This document shows, in pieces, positions 11,831-24,339 of a stretch of DNA of 64,000 bases (position 1 is its first letter; each line of letters begins with the position of its first letter). The stretch is from Cephalopachus bancanus. Lineage: Eukaryota; Chordata; Mammalia; Primates; Tarsiidae. Position numbers and translations under genes: made by a program. The stretch covers positions 7,319,501 to 7,383,500 of the forward strand of contig JAPVLO010000003.1 of assembly GCA_027257055.1 (NCBI GenBank), written 5' to 3'. The notes beneath the pieces are model-generated. The model saw only the letters and a list, made by a program, of their open reading frames with translations. It was not told the origin of the DNA and ran no database searches.

Positions 11831-12058
11831 ATTTAATACGCAACTTTCATAGACCAAACATTATTCTACTGTCCTGTATTCAATTACTATGTGTCAATTA
11901 GAAGCAAAATAAAACTTTAAAAAACTAAACGAGTCCTACTTTCAAGGACCTTACATTTGCATGAAAAAGGTAGAAACAATATGAAATCCATAAAAAGATA
12001 TATATTTTCAAGTGTTATATGGGCTACTAAACCAGTGTAATGAGACGGTATGATATAG
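11831..12058. other. Unassigned short stretch
   Basis: Nothing recognised. Confidence 0.3.
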
Positions 12059-12107
12059 CATCGACCTGCTGGGATCTGGTGATCCTTCTGCCCCAGCCTT
12101 CCAAGAT
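12059..12107 (-). repeat. Internal Alu fragment without tail
   Basis: About 49 bases (CGACCTGCTGGGATCTGGTG onward to GCCTTCCAAGA) match the antisense of the Alu right-arm interior, with neither Alu end present. The same interior occurs in the Alu at 11,531-11,824, only about 450 bp away. Confidence 0.75.
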
Positions 12108-14199
12108 TTTTTTTCTTAAAAGAATGATTTACCTGATATCTGAAGGGCAACAAAGAGTTAACTGGAAAAACAGAAACTGGATTTGTGTAATGCCAGACAA
12201 ACATTACAAGTGTGAGGGAATCAAACAGAAAGTTTAACTAAAGCAGAAGGTGTGGAGGAGCATGGATGAGACCACAAGTCCGATTATAAAAGGCTTTTGA
12301 AATGTGTCTCTTTTATTAAAAACAAAGAATAGTAATTGAATACTTTTGAGTATCATGTGTATTGGAGGCAAATGAAGGTATTTTGATAAAAATCATACAT
12401 CCAAAGGATAACTTTGAATGTCATGTTGAGACAAGACATGAAGAGATAAAAATACATGCAGAGTCATTAGGCAATTATTCCAGTATTTAGATAAGAGATA
12501 ATAGTATCTTTGACTATGGTGGAGGGACACGATAAAGAAAAGTACATCAATTCAAGAGATATGTAAGAGGCAAAAAAAAAATGACTAATTATTTTAATCA
12601 TTGGGTTTTGTGCCATATTTAGCAAATCTGAAAATTCTTCTGACTTACAACTACAAATATGTATTTTCATGCTCATAGGTCTACAAGTTAATTGCCATTT
12701 GTTTGATTTAGACTGGACTTGTCAGGCTTCCCGGACTTTAGGCTACCGGTTGGGTTCAGGTTTGCTCTATGTGCCTCTATTCTGAGGTTTAGGATAAAGA
12801 AGTGCCATTTTCAAGGTGGTTCACAAGAAGGCAAGCTAAGTCACATATATGGAGTAAAGGAGTATGACAAAAACACTGTATGTCACATGGGAAATGGTGC
12901 GAATATATAATCCTGTTAAAGGAGTGTATAGAATTTGAACCATAATTCAATGTATTAATATAATCTGTACAACATAGTGGTTATGGTCAGTGTAGAAGTC
13001 CAGAATGATATCTATCTTTGCATAACTTCTATGTGTCATTGATTGGATAATAGTGCTGTCGATGAATAATAGGGAGTACTTAAAAAAATCTAATTATATA
13101 GGTGGAGAAAAAGAACACAGTTTTGACATATTGGATTTTAGTTGGCTTTTAAATATCTAAAAGAAGAACTCAAGTAGATAGTTAAATATAAGCCTCACAC
13201 TTAGAGAAGAGAATGATGTGGGGAAGGAAAATCTGGATGGCATCTTTGTATAAGTGGTAGTTTCATCTTACATATGAATAAGATTTCCTGGGGGAACCAC
13301 AATGTGTGCAAAGGGTAGAACAGAGGATTTGTGTAAAGGAACTCTAATATTTAATATTTGGTCAGAGAACAGTACATTTCTAAAGAGACAGTGAATGATT
13401 TGCTAGAGAGGGAGAAGGAAAGTAGGAGATTGCTTTGTTTTATGAGCTGAGGAAGAGAGTTTCGTGTTTGAGATTGTATCAAGATAAGGAATAAAGCGGA
13501 TCCATTATATTTAGTTATATGAAGGCAACTAAATTGCTGACTTAGAATGAACAATTTGGATAAGCGATAGGGTTTGGAATTAGAATTATAGTAGTTTTAG
13601 ACGGAGTGAATAGTGAATAAGTGAAGGCAACACAGAGCGTTTCTTAGAAGTTTTGCTTAAAAAGAGATAAAATGAGGTAGTATCTTGAGGTGTAAGAAAC
13701 TGGTAGAAAAAAAATTTTCATACTCTTTTATTTTCATTTCAAAGTGCAGAGAGTTAAGTATACTTAGAAACCAATGGGAAATATCCATTTCAGAAAGAGA
13801 AGTTGAATACTCAGAAGGCTGAGCAAGTAACCTCCATACAGCAGGGGGTATGTTTCAAGACACATGGTGTGATTTAGCCTTTGCTAAGAGAAATGACACA
13901 AAAAAGAAAGAAGAGATAGACATTAGATGAAACAGAAGAATAATGACATTAAGAAATCCCTATTTTTTTAAAAAAAGACAAGATAAACAGCTTAGAGTAA
14001 GAATAAAGCATATTTAGTCTTGACTAAATAATAAATTGGTGGATCATAAAATATATGTTGAATATCAAAATATTTTTTTCTCAGAGGCAACACATATTTA
14101 AATAATCCAAACTAATCTGTAAAATAATCTGTTAAATTAATAAGTGATTGGGAAGGTTGTGAGTTACAAGGTCTATTTTTCATGCTTTTAAAAGCTATT
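12108..14199. other. Long unassigned intergenic stretch
   Basis: AT-rich DNA with no recognised repeat family, splice pair or coding-like frame. The frames present are shorter than 70 codons. Confidence 0.35.
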
Positions 14200-15094
14200 C
14201 TTGTAGCATGTTTACGTTATCACCTAGGATTTTTACAAAATATTAAATCTTGCACTCCAGAAGATACCCACAAATTGACAATCTCTAACTTATCCAACCC
14301 TAATTTTATAACCTCTTGGTCAAGCACACTTGGAAATACATCCTGAACATACTCTGCCAGCTTCTGCTGGTGTGCACTAGGTGGGTCTTAACTTTTGGGG
14401 TTATAGCTTCGTTCATTTATTTTCAGACCCTGCTTATTTTTAGACAGGACAGGTTATAACTAAACCCTATTTATTGAAGGGGCAAGAAATGCACATTCAT
14501 CTTGAGGAGAGGTTTCTGCATCCCATTCAACCAATGCTTAGTGATGGTATTTAATAGCAAGTATTGGGTCATTTTTGCAGGCTCAGAGGGTCTTGAAGGA
14601 TAAAGACTTTCAAGACTTTTCTTTGCATAATGCATATTTTTCATTGCATAAGTCAAAAATCTCATTCTTTTCTCAACCAGGATCCTGAACTTGGTATACC
14701 AAATTTACCTGGCATGTTAGACTTAACTCCTTGGGAGCTCAGCCAATCTGATGGCTTGTTCCAAGGTCAGGGCCTCCTTTTTTTCTGCTGTCACTTGAAA
14801 GGGGTAAAAAACTTTTTATATGCATCCAAGAGGACTCTCTTGCTTTTGAAGTTACTTCTCAATTAATTGTTCTCAGCATTTTCTCTTTGTCCAAAATTTA
14901 AATAGTGTTTAACAGTAGCTACCCAAGTTCACTGTCTTTATAGTGACTGTGTTCCTCATTTTCCTCAAATGCTGTATACTTTGTACTAACTAATACCTTT
15001 CCTTCCAGCTATATATCATACCAATTCACTAAATGTGAAAATACTAACAATTGACCCTCTATCTTGTGCCAAGACATATCTGTGTTCTCCCATT
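14200..15094 (-). mobile_element. Possible ERVL/MaLR internal remnant
   Basis: This lies immediately left of an LTR/primer-binding-site-like junction on the minus strand, so by position it would be retroviral internal sequence. Frames on both strands are short and broken, and I could not identify a gag or pol motif. The call rests mainly on context. Confidence 0.22.
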
Positions 15095-15110
15095 AAGAAT
15101 TGTCAGTGAG

Positions 15111-15414
15111 GTCAGGCGTGGTGGCTCAGCCTGTAATCTTAGCGCTGAGAGGCAGAGGCAAGAGAATTGCCTGACCCTGGGGTTTGAGACCAGTCTGGGC
15201 AACATGGTGAGACTTCGTCTTCACACTAAGTCACAAAAACTAGCTGGGCGTGGTGGCCTGCGTCTGTAGTTCCAGCTACTTACTTGGAAGGCTGAGGAGG
15301 AAGGGTCACCTCAGCCCAGCAGGTCAAGACTGCGGTGGCCATGTGTATGCCTCTGCACTCCAGCCTGGGCAACAGAGTGAGACTCCAACTCACAAAAAAA
15401 AAAAAAAAAAAAAA
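15111..15414 (+). mobile_element. Alu dimer with 16-bp TSD
   Basis: Full-length dimer with a pure A-tail. The perfect direct repeat AAGAATTGTCAGTGAG flanks it at 15,095-15,110 and 15,415-15,430. It interrupts the possible ERVL remnant. Confidence 0.96.
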
Positions 15415-15430
15415 AAGAATTGTCAGTGAG

Positions 15431-15600
15431 GAATTCTTATTGCAAGCCTGGCAGTGTGTCACCCGGCCATAACACATCATCTCATTATCTGCTTTCTTGG
15501 ACCACTTCTGGTACCAATTGTCATAGGTCAAGTTTCCTGGGAAGCAGATGCTTACATAGCGATTAATTTTCATGAGGTGTTTTAGGTCATGCTCCAGTAA
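15431..15600 (-). mobile_element. LTR/PBS-like junction of an ERVL-type element
   Basis: On the minus strand an LTR-like end (CCTATGACA) is followed by TTGGTACCAGAAGTGG, which resembles the leucine-tRNA primer-binding site typical of ERVL/MaLR elements. The LTR body would then extend rightward. No second LTR was found. This is a family-level inference from short motifs. Confidence 0.35.
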
Positions 15601-17516
15601 TTTAGCAAAATACAGTAAAATAATATTTTCTAGCCATTTTTGCTTTCATTGCTAAACCATATTTTTTTAAAATGTCCATTGATGCTGAGTTTTATTTTTC
15701 CCAAAGCTTTCATCTCACATAATTTGAATAAATTATTTTAGATAATGAAGTCAACAGTGAAGTATGAAATAGTACTTGACATTTGGCATAAAGACAAAAA
15801 GACTGTCTTTATTAGATGGGTACCAAGGGACTGAAACTGTCCTTGATGGCCCTATGAGTTTTTCTCTTTATTTCCTTCATTCACACATAACTAATACAAT
15901 ACACAAATACCATTTCCTATACTGGCTTAAAATGAGTATTGAAAAAGTTAATTCTTCTAAAAAGATAGGAGTTTTAACATCCCATCAAAGGATTTGATTA
16001 TGATAGAAAGCAATCAATAGTTTAAACATGACAATGTCATCTTTTAAGAAGCCAAAAGCTAAAAAAAAGTTACTAGTTTATAGCTATAATTTAATAGTGA
16101 CTTTCCAATAACTTATCTTTTAATATCACTGATTTATTACCCAGAAATAAACCAAAAATTGTCCAGTAATCAACGATGTTAAATGGCTAAATAATCCATG
16201 AACAATTATCATATATCTGAAGATTCAAAGATTAAAATTTAATTACTCCTTAAGACATCCTACTCCCTGCCCCATCTTTGATGCTTTTAGTGATTATTGC
16301 AAAATTGGAAGCAATCCAGGATAATCTAATCACTCCCTCGCTTGGTGCAAAGATATTTGTTTTGTCTGATGTTCCATACTAAATAAATGGTAGAGTATAA
16401 TTTATTTAATTATTTATTTTATTTAATTGTTGATTTCTTCTTCTTTTTTTTTTTTGCTACTTCTAGGGAAAGAATGAAGAGTAAGACAATCATTAGCCCT
16501 CAGGGATAGCACAAAAAGTTTCAGGACTACTATTAAACAAGGACATATATTAAAGCATGATTAGGTTAAAATTAAAGCTTTATGTTGTCATGGAAACATA
16601 GTATAAAGAAAATGTGTTATGATTTAAGATTTAAGCAGGTCTCATAAGGAAGGATAAAGAATTACCAGGAGTTGCTGTAATGCAGAGGAAGAGATAAGGG
16701 AAGAAGAGACTTCCAGAAACCAGTACATATAAAGATGTCCAGAATCAAAAGAGTACTGCCTACTCAAACATCACAAAAGTTACAGCTGGAACACGGATTT
16801 TTGGCTCAGGTCCACAAACATCAGATTCCCTTTTCTACCCACACACCTCAGATCTTTGTTTTACTATTCTTTTTCAGAATCTTTCATTATAATTTATATT
16901 TGCTCATGCTATTCAGCTTTCTCACTGAAGTCCTGAATTTTAGTCCCCAGTATATAAAGGCAAAAGTTTATAAGCATTTCAAGTCTAATGGTTTTCTTGT
17001 AGTTTTTTAATTCTGTTTGTTTGTATTGTTTTGCTGCTTGTGCCTAAATCTTTCTTTAGAGCTTTCCTATTTTAATTGGCATACTGAAAGTCACGTTATA
17101 ACTGGAAAACCATAGACAACTACTTTACAAGCAGTAATTATTAAAAGATATTGAAAGCAGTTTAAGGAAAAAAAAATTGGGGGAACAAAATTTAAATATG
17201 GATTGATAGACTGATATTGAAGATGCCTATAAATCCTATCATTTAAATATCTGGCCTCTTATTTATAATCTCTGTGCTGGGGACAGGAAATTTTCTGGAG
17301 CCTCTGTGAGTGGCCCTTACATGATCTGTGTGACTCCTACTCTCAACTCTCTAGCATATTGAGAATTTTCTCATTTCGGGTATATCATCACCTATGTTTT
17401 CTCTTCCCTCCATTAATTCAGTGAATAATATTCTTAGCACATGCCTTAGTCAAAGAGTGTTCACAGTGCTATTAAATTATTATGTCCCTCACCCTTTCCC
17501 CTTCACTCTCCATCTT
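15601..17516. other. Unassigned intergenic stretch
   Basis: The left few hundred bases could include a decayed LTR. The rest is AT-rich with a T/A simple patch near 16,400-16,455. No gene evidence. Confidence 0.3.
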
Positions 17517-17527
17517 AAAGTCTCCAA

Positions 17528-17817
17528 GCCCGGCTCGGTGGCTCAGCCTGTATCCCGCGCCTTTGGGAGGCTGAGGTGAGTGAATTGCCTGAGCCCGCGG
17601 GTTCGAGACCCGCCTGGGCAGCGAGACCTCATCTCTACAGTAAATCAAAAAATCAGCTGGGCGTGGTAGCACATGCCTGTAATTCCGGCTACTCGGAAGG
17701 CTGAGGCGGAAGGATTACCGGAGCCCAGCAGGTCGAAGCTGCAGTGGCCGGGAGCGGCCACTGCACTCCAGTCTGGGCAACAGAGTGAGACTCCAACTCA
17801 AAAAAAAAAAAAAAAAA
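17528..17817 (+). mobile_element. Young lineage-specific Alu dimer
   Basis: Close to the window's youngest Alu type (GGTTCGAGACCCGCC B-box region, CTACAGTAAATC, GACTCCAACTC). Flanked by AAAGTCTCCA at 17,517-17,526 and 17,820-17,829. Confidence 0.96.
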
Positions 17818-17829
17818 GAAAAGTCTCCA

Positions 17830-19261
17830 TTACATCCATTGTCCAACAATTCAGGTACAAATTAAAAGTTTTTCTTCTGCTAAGATATAAGTCAATGATT
17901 ATCCTCAATTATCAAAGGTTAAATAAGATTGAATGAGTATGTATATTTGACTAATTCCTTTTTTTCTTGTTAAAGACATATATCAATTTGTAAATTTTAA
18001 GGACTAAGCTGATCAATACTATCAATGTAAAGATTCTAACACTGATAAAATTAGTAGGGTGACATTATGTATACCAACTTCAAAATTTTGATGATAGAAA
18101 AGGCTTGAGTGATCTGCTCATATAATTATCCTCAGAGGAAAATAAATTCCTTTTAAAGTGTCATGAATAAAAGAAAATGTGCTTTGAGGAGTGTTTCACA
18201 CTCTTAAAATTGCAGCTAAAGAAAAGAAATCAGAGGTGATTGTCTGTGACTATGATTTTAAATACATCAAGTATTTTTGCTGGCAAAGTTTCATAAGTTG
18301 AGGGTTATAATGGTTACGACAGCAAAATTGAGATCCCTAATGCACTTTCAAAATGTTCAGAACTATTCATTTCAGCACTTTAGTTTACTCTTTATACCTA
18401 AAAACTCATATGTTTAAAGATATTTTGCTTTGAATATATTTTCTCTATAGTTTTGTTGATCTCGATTACTTATATTTTTCAGCATCTTTTGGTAGTTCAA
18501 GAGTCGTTTCATTTCTAAAATAAAAGCAAACCTTGAAATCTTCAGAGTTATGAAAGAGCATGGAAAAGAAACTTTTGCTCTATGATTAAATAATAAAATT
18601 TTCATTTTGCCACCCTCGAATGTAATGGAACCACTTTCACCATAATCACCCTAGTTTTTCTGATTTTTAACAATATTTATTACTTTGTTTTTCTTTTTTC
18701 TCTTGACTTCTAAATAGTGTTCTGTCAATTCCTTGTAAAAAAAACTCTCTTCTTTTTTCAACTTGATGACTCTGATTTTACTAAACTAATTAGTTAATAT
18801 CTCTGTGAATATCCCCTTATAACTCTGCCCTGTGAAAGTTGGTTTTACCCCAGAGGTCTGTACTTGAGCATCTTATTCTCTCTGCAATCTCGGCCTTTGA
18901 AATCTTTCAATTCTCATGACTTTAACTGCAATTAATCTGCTGGGAATGCTTAATTCTCTATATTTAGAATCTTAGCATGTATTTCAAACTTTTTATTAGA
19001 TATATAAAATTCAGCTGGTTTAAAATACCATTTGTATGTTCTCTTACCAAATTTGTTCTTTCTCCTTTATTAATTGCATCATCATCTAACTCTATTGTTA
19101 TATTGGTTATATATTCCTTTCCCACAACAGTCACATCAATGTAGGTATCATGTTGAATCTACTTCCCAAAACTCTTCCAGACACTATTTTTTTATACTGT
19201 CAATTATTCAATCCAAGTTCTTATCATTTCTGAGTTGGTGCTACGACTAATAAGTTTGTCC
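17830..19261. other. Unassigned intergenic stretch
   Basis: AT-rich DNA. No repeat or gene was recognised. Confidence 0.35.
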
Positions 19262-19738
19262 TCCCCCCTAAAACATGTTGAAATTTGATTTCTATTGTGG
19301 CAGTGTTAGGAAGTGGAACTAGGAGAGGTGGGAGAATGAAGCCTTCGTGGATGGGATTAACACCATTGTAAGAGGGTGAGTTCAGCCCTTTTTAAAATAG
19401 CTTTGCTTTTCTATCTGCTTCCACATAACTATTAAGCATTCCTCTCTCTCTTTTTTTTTTTTTTTTTGCAACACCTATCACAAACATAAGCTTTTTGAGA
19501 AGTGAGTAACAAAAGCTCCTTGGGATCAGAATCACTAAACCTGTCAGCACCTTGATACTGGGCTTCCCAGCCTCCAGAATCATAAGACAATACATTTCTG
19601 TTCATTCAAAGTTATTTTTATTAAAAATATAAATATTTTTATTTAAATAATTATTTTATTATAAATATACATTATTATTATTATCTCAAATAGTTCAGTC
19701 TCAAGTATTCTGTCATAGCAGCACAAAACAGAATAAAG
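19262..19738 (+). mobile_element. MaLR-type (MST/MLT1-like) solo LTR
   Basis: Family landmarks occur in order: CATGTTGAAATTTGATTTC, GTGTTAGGAAGTGGAACTAG, GATGGGATTAACACC, CAGCACCTTGATACTGGGC, CAGCCTCCAGAATCATAAG, and a final CTCAAGTATTCTGTCATAGC. The middle has been replaced by a CT/T-rich tract plus a 52-bp block that recurs at 20,245-20,296. Confidence 0.75.
19468..19519 (+). repeat. 52-bp block, copy A
   Basis: GCAACACCTATCAC through AACAAAAGCTCC. It is repeated in direct orientation at 20,245-20,296 with four mismatches by eye. It interrupts the LTR at the point where LTR sequence is missing. Confidence 0.85.
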
Positions 19739-20244
19739 TACTTAGATACCTGCAAAAGCCTTCTATCTCCGTTCTTTTTCCTCTGCTTATTCATCATACT
19801 CTCTTCAGAGTGATGTTTCTAAAATCGAAATTTAATATATTCATTTCATATCACTAATATGTCTAGTACAATAAATATATGTTGAATTAATTCAGACTAC
19901 TTGCCTTCTTTCCTAAAATTCAGCAATTTCTAACAGACTATCTTGAATGGCACAGATGATGATCATAATAAAGGTGCTGCTATGTGTTGCCGGGAGCTTT
20001 TGTTTTTTAGGAAGGATATGAATCACCTTGAAGCAGATTGTAGGTGTTTTAAAAGTATTCACTTGAATGATCCCCCGTAATTATGTAAATGTTGGGTGAG
20101 TCAGCATCCATTGACCTCCAGAGGAAGGGTAGGAAGAACCTTTGGTGACTCCATTAAAGACATTACTTGAGATGCAAAAATATTCCCTGATAGTCAAAGA
20201 TTACTTTGGGGACTAGAGGTGAGGGTGGGGGAAGTGTAACATCC

Positions 20245-20296
20245 GCAACACTTATCACAGACATAAGCTTTTTGAGAGGTGAGGAACAAAAGCTCC
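20245..20296 (+). repeat. 52-bp block, copy B
   Basis: GCAACACTTATCAC through AACAAAAGCTCC, the partner of 19,468-19,519 at a 777-bp offset. The surrounding DNA is not LTR-like, so this copy is the more likely source. Confidence 0.85.
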
Positions 20297-20644
20297 AGAA
20301 TCTGCCCTCCAGATTTGAAGTTATGGAGGCCTATCCAGGAAAATTAAAATGTCTCTGACAACACAGATGCACAAAGAGCAACAAGTTGCCTGAAGTAATT
20401 ATCCAAAAAACCTGAATCTAGACTCTTGACTGGGGCTCAATATAAACAACATAAAAATTAATAGGGCCATTTTTTCCTTTTTGCAAGTCTTTTGCAAGTC
20501 TTGCTCAAAATGTGCATTTAGTAACTAGACTGCCCTGTGTCTTAACTCTAAAGATATCCAATTAAATATTATACCAGCAATAAAACATCCAAATTTTTGA
20601 GAGCCCAAATGATATTTAAGTTACTCCAGGATCTCAAAAAGAAT
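20297..20644. other. Unassigned short stretch
   Basis: It contains a small tandem TTTTGCAAGTC duplication near 20,480-20,500. Nothing else recognised. Confidence 0.3.
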
Positions 20645-21480
20645 GTACTACCAATTTTTACAAAATTACAGCCAATCATATCAAGTGATGGCAGTAGTGG
20701 GTAAACCTAGTGAAACTTCACTGCCCCCAAATGTTGTCTTTTGTTGGAGACCCCTGCCCTGCTTAAACTCTACTAAAAACATACTTAACATATGTGCAAA
20801 GTCACAACAAGCCAAGAATGCCTATAATGGCAAAGCCAGATAGGCATGTATGCTGAGGCAAATTCTGAAAGTACAGTGTCTGTTTTGTTAAAACAGATAA
20901 AAAGTTATACATTGTCTTACAAGCAGCTGCACAATATTTTGTTAACAGTCACGCTTTATCATAAAAGCTTTTTTAAGATCAAAACAGGGAATTGTCTTTG
21001 CACCGTCTGTACTTTGTCTTTAACGGCTTACTTAACTACATCATTTTGTACTCATAAAAGTCTGATGGGTAAGAAACTCAGAGCCTTTGTCCTTTGAGGC
21101 AAAGTGTCTCCTGCTTCCCCCACCTTCTAGTTCTAAAAAGTTTCTTGTGAAGTGTGTCATACCATGCCGTTCCTCTTTCAGGATCCTTTACCACCCAGTT
21201 GCGTAAGACACAACACTCTTTGAAGTCATCTGATCACTTTTTGATGTTAGAGGTTAGGGATTGAAAATCAAATTATGAATTTATGTTGTAAACTTACCAA
21301 GATTGCAAATTATGCAAGAACAGGCTTTTTTAGTACAGCCAGTTGTGAAAAGATGTCTAAAATATTAGGTAAACATCTTATTTGAAACCTCAACTCTGTG
21401 CCCTTAGCCGAATAAAAGTGAATAACTCTTTCCCACTTAAACCAATTCTTAGTCTTCCTGCATTTGAATGTCTCCACAGA
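20645..21480 (+). mobile_element. Possible solo LTR
   Basis: The stretch is less AT-rich than its neighbours. Near its right part it carries GAATAAAAGTGAATAACTC followed by a pyrimidine-rich segment, which resembles a retroviral polyadenylation/U5 arrangement. The family was not identified and the boundaries are guesses. Frames at 20,643-21,097 have no recognisable product. Confidence 0.28.
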
Positions 21481-21929
21481 AATCAACTTTGAAGCGTAAC
21501 CTTAATAATAGTACTTATTAAGACATTTCTACAATTTCCTTTACAAATAATTGTTTAGCTATTGTTCTAAAGCATGTTCTCCCTTGATAGCAGGATTACT
21601 AATGAAATTAACATGCTTTAATTTTCTTTAACAGAGGTTTTTATGATGATATTTGTGGGAACTCCAAAGGGATGCTCACTTTATCTTCCATATGTGCCTG
21701 TTCTGAAGAGTGGCTATTATTATTAAAAATAGGGATAATGAAGTAAGTAATAGTGAGAAAATAGAAATTCAGAGCTCGGAATACCTCTAGATAAATTAGA
21801 AAAATCTAAAAGTATTAGTACACAAATTTAATATAATATCCGCTATTCCAGAAAATATATTTTATTCTCTTTGTTCTATTGCATTTTGAGTTTAGGTGGA
21901 AGGCTAATTCTACATTTGCACAACTGTAA
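21481..21929. other. Unassigned short stretch
   Basis: Nothing recognised. Confidence 0.3.
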
Positions 21930-22114
21930 TTTTTTTTTTTTTTTTTTTTTTTTTGAGTTGGAGTCTCACTCCTCACTCCATCACCTAGGCTGGAGTGCAG
22001 CGGCACACTCATGGCCACCCCAGCGTCGACCTGCTGGACTCTGGCGATCCTTTCACCTCAGCCTTCCAAGTAGCTGGAAGTACAGGCATGTACTACCACC
22101 ACTCCTGGCTAATG
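21930..22114 (-). mobile_element. Antisense Alu, truncated
   Basis: A 22-base T-run and GAGTTGGAGTCTCACTCC begin a right arm that is cut off at about TCCTGGCTAATG. The left arm is absent, so this is a 5'-truncated insertion. Confidence 0.92.
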
Positions 22115-22831
22115 TAATTGTTTTAACAGGAGGTAATAATAGTTATGTGTAATTTTTTGTTTCAGTCACATGGAACAAATGGTGTCACTGGAAAATTTTG
22201 GTAGATGGAATTTACTCTTGAGTGAGTGAGTGGGGAGAGAAGGGAGGATATAGCTAGATCAAATGAAAGTAATTTTTTTGGAGAAGGATTTAGAAAATGA
22301 GAGTTCTATAAAGCTGTGAGAAAAATTATAGAATAGTAGAAGTTTCAACACATAAAACAAAGGTATCTTGATGTTTATTTCACAAATGAGATCTGAAATA
22401 TGCTGTTAACCTTCTAGTATAGTTTTCACTGTATAATCTGAAGAACCACTACACTAAGAAGTTTAGTTTCTGAGGCAAGAAATTTGATAAGATAGAAAGG
22501 CAATTTGCATATTTTTCTTTGTGAAAACTTTTTTCAAGTTGTCAGATGATTCAGAATTTAGTGGTGGCACATTCTTATAAGGAAAGCAGAAAAATTCAGG
22601 TTGAGAGATAAATAGGAATTTTTTCTGATGCAGAAACAAGTTGAAAACTTGGCCTATTGACCCAAAGAAATGAAGAGATATATCACTTAAATGAGACTTC
22701 ACAGAACACAGCCAATAGTTAGCAACTGAAATTTTTTTTTCCGGATATTTGGTGGCATTGTACAGTATTTTCCTACCAATGATCTAATACGGTAGTAGAA
22801 ATGCTGAAGCCATTGGGAGGAGTCAATTTAT
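22115..22831. other. Unassigned intergenic stretch
   Basis: Nothing recognised. Frames are short. Confidence 0.3.
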
Positions 22832-22844
22832 AAAACGAGAGAAT

Positions 22845-23141
22845 GGCCGGGCTCGGTGGCGCAGGCTGTAATCCCGCGACTTTGGGAGGCTGAGGTGAGT
22901 GGATTGCCTGAGCCCACGGGTTTGAGACCCACCTGGGCAACTTGGCGAGACTTCATCTCTACAATAAATAAAAGAATCAGCCGGGCGTGGTAGCGCATGC
23001 CTGTAATTCCGCCTACTTTGAAGGCTGAGGTGGAAGGATCGCCGGAGCCCAGCAGGTCGATCCCGGCTGCTCCTGGCCACCGCACTCCAGTCTGGGCAAC
23101 AGAGTGAGACTCCAACTAAAATAAAATAAAATAAAATAAAA
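22845..23141 (+). mobile_element. Young Alu dimer
   Basis: Starts GGCCGGGCTCGG and ends in an AAAAT-repeat tail. The flanks AAAACGAGAGAAT (22,832-22,844) and AAAATGTGAGAAT (23,138-23,150) form a target-site duplication with two mismatches. Confidence 0.95.
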
Positions 23142-23344
23142 TGTGAGAATGCTGGTAGAGACAGCTATAAAGCAATGGCATTAACTGAGAAAATCTTAGC
23201 ACAATAAAACAAAGGGATAGTAAAATGAAGATTAAACTGAAAGCATGAGTAAATCATGACTGAAGATGTCTCTCTGTAACAATTATTTTGCAAATAAATA
23301 CAAATACATAGAGCACTAGAAGTCATGACTCAAACTATCATACT

Positions 23345-23757
23345 GTTTGTATGGACTAAATGTTTGAGTCACTCCAAAATGCATATGTTAAAGCCTTAGC
23401 CTCCAGTATGGCTGCCTGTGTTTGGAGATGGAGCATTTGAGGAAACAACTAAAGTTAAAGAAGGTCATAAGGGTGAGATCTTGACCCAACAGGAACAGTG
23501 ATTTTATAAGAAGAGAAGCAGAGAGTTTGCGTTCATTCTGTCTCTCACCATGCACACATATTGAGAAAAAGTCATGTGAAGACATAGCAAGAAGGTAGTT
23601 CTTACAAGTCAAAAAGAGAACCCTCACTAGAAACCTAATCAACTGACTGGAACTTTGACCTTAGGCTTCTGGCCTTTCAAACTGTTAGAAAATAAACTTG
23701 TTTAAGACACCGAGTCTGTGATATTTTGTTATAACAGCCCAAGTCGACTAATATACT
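23345..23757 (+). mobile_element. MaLR/MLT1-like LTR
   Basis: Ordered landmarks: CCAAAATGCATATGTTAAAG, GATTTTATAAGAAGAGAAGC, GACATAGCAAGAAGG, and AATAAACTTG with the terminal GATATTTTGTTATAACAGCC. Both ends appear present, which suggests a solo LTR. Confidence 0.75.
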
Positions 23758-24339
23758 GCCATAAGTAAAAAACAAAGATTCTCTCAAGAATAAAGAGTAA
23801 TAAGTCTTGGTATAGGAAAAGCAAGATGATCCTGAGATATCTTGATGAGAAACAATAATGATTGTAGAGATTTTTGTGTCAGTTTATGTTTAAAAAAGTA
23901 AACCATCTTGAAAACCATTCCTAATGGTAGTACTGAGCCCACATTGCTAATTGGATTTCATGTAGCAGTAATCGTCAAATGAATACAAACTTAGTCTTTA
24001 AAAAAGCAATAAGTCTAAAGCACATTTACTGAAACTTGGAGGCTGACATAAAGCATGATAAAAGTTGTACAATGGGAATTCTGCCTCCAGAATGGCAGCC
24101 TGAAGTCTCCACAAACATGATCCTCAGTGACACATGCATAATGAGTGAAAACTATTTTTTAAAAAAAGAATCATTTTAAAATGCTAGATAATTTTCTAAA
24201 AGTAAACAGAAAAAGAAGAAACATTATACAAAAAAAATCTATAAAAACTCAGGAAAAAGAGTAAGAGTCTAGCATTTGAAACATGACCTATTTCCTCCCT
24301 CCAATTAACCCTATTCCCAGCTCAGTGTGATAGAAACTC
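23758..24339. other. Unassigned, may include L1M 5' sequence
   Basis: Context suggests that part of this belongs to the L1M that follows, but no clear landmark supports it. Confidence 0.3.

Noticed and set aside
19994..20296. 12-bp inverted repeat GGAGCTTTTGTT / AACAAAAGCTCC suggesting transposon ends
   Set aside because: There is no target duplication and no further terminal similarity, so it is too short to support an element.
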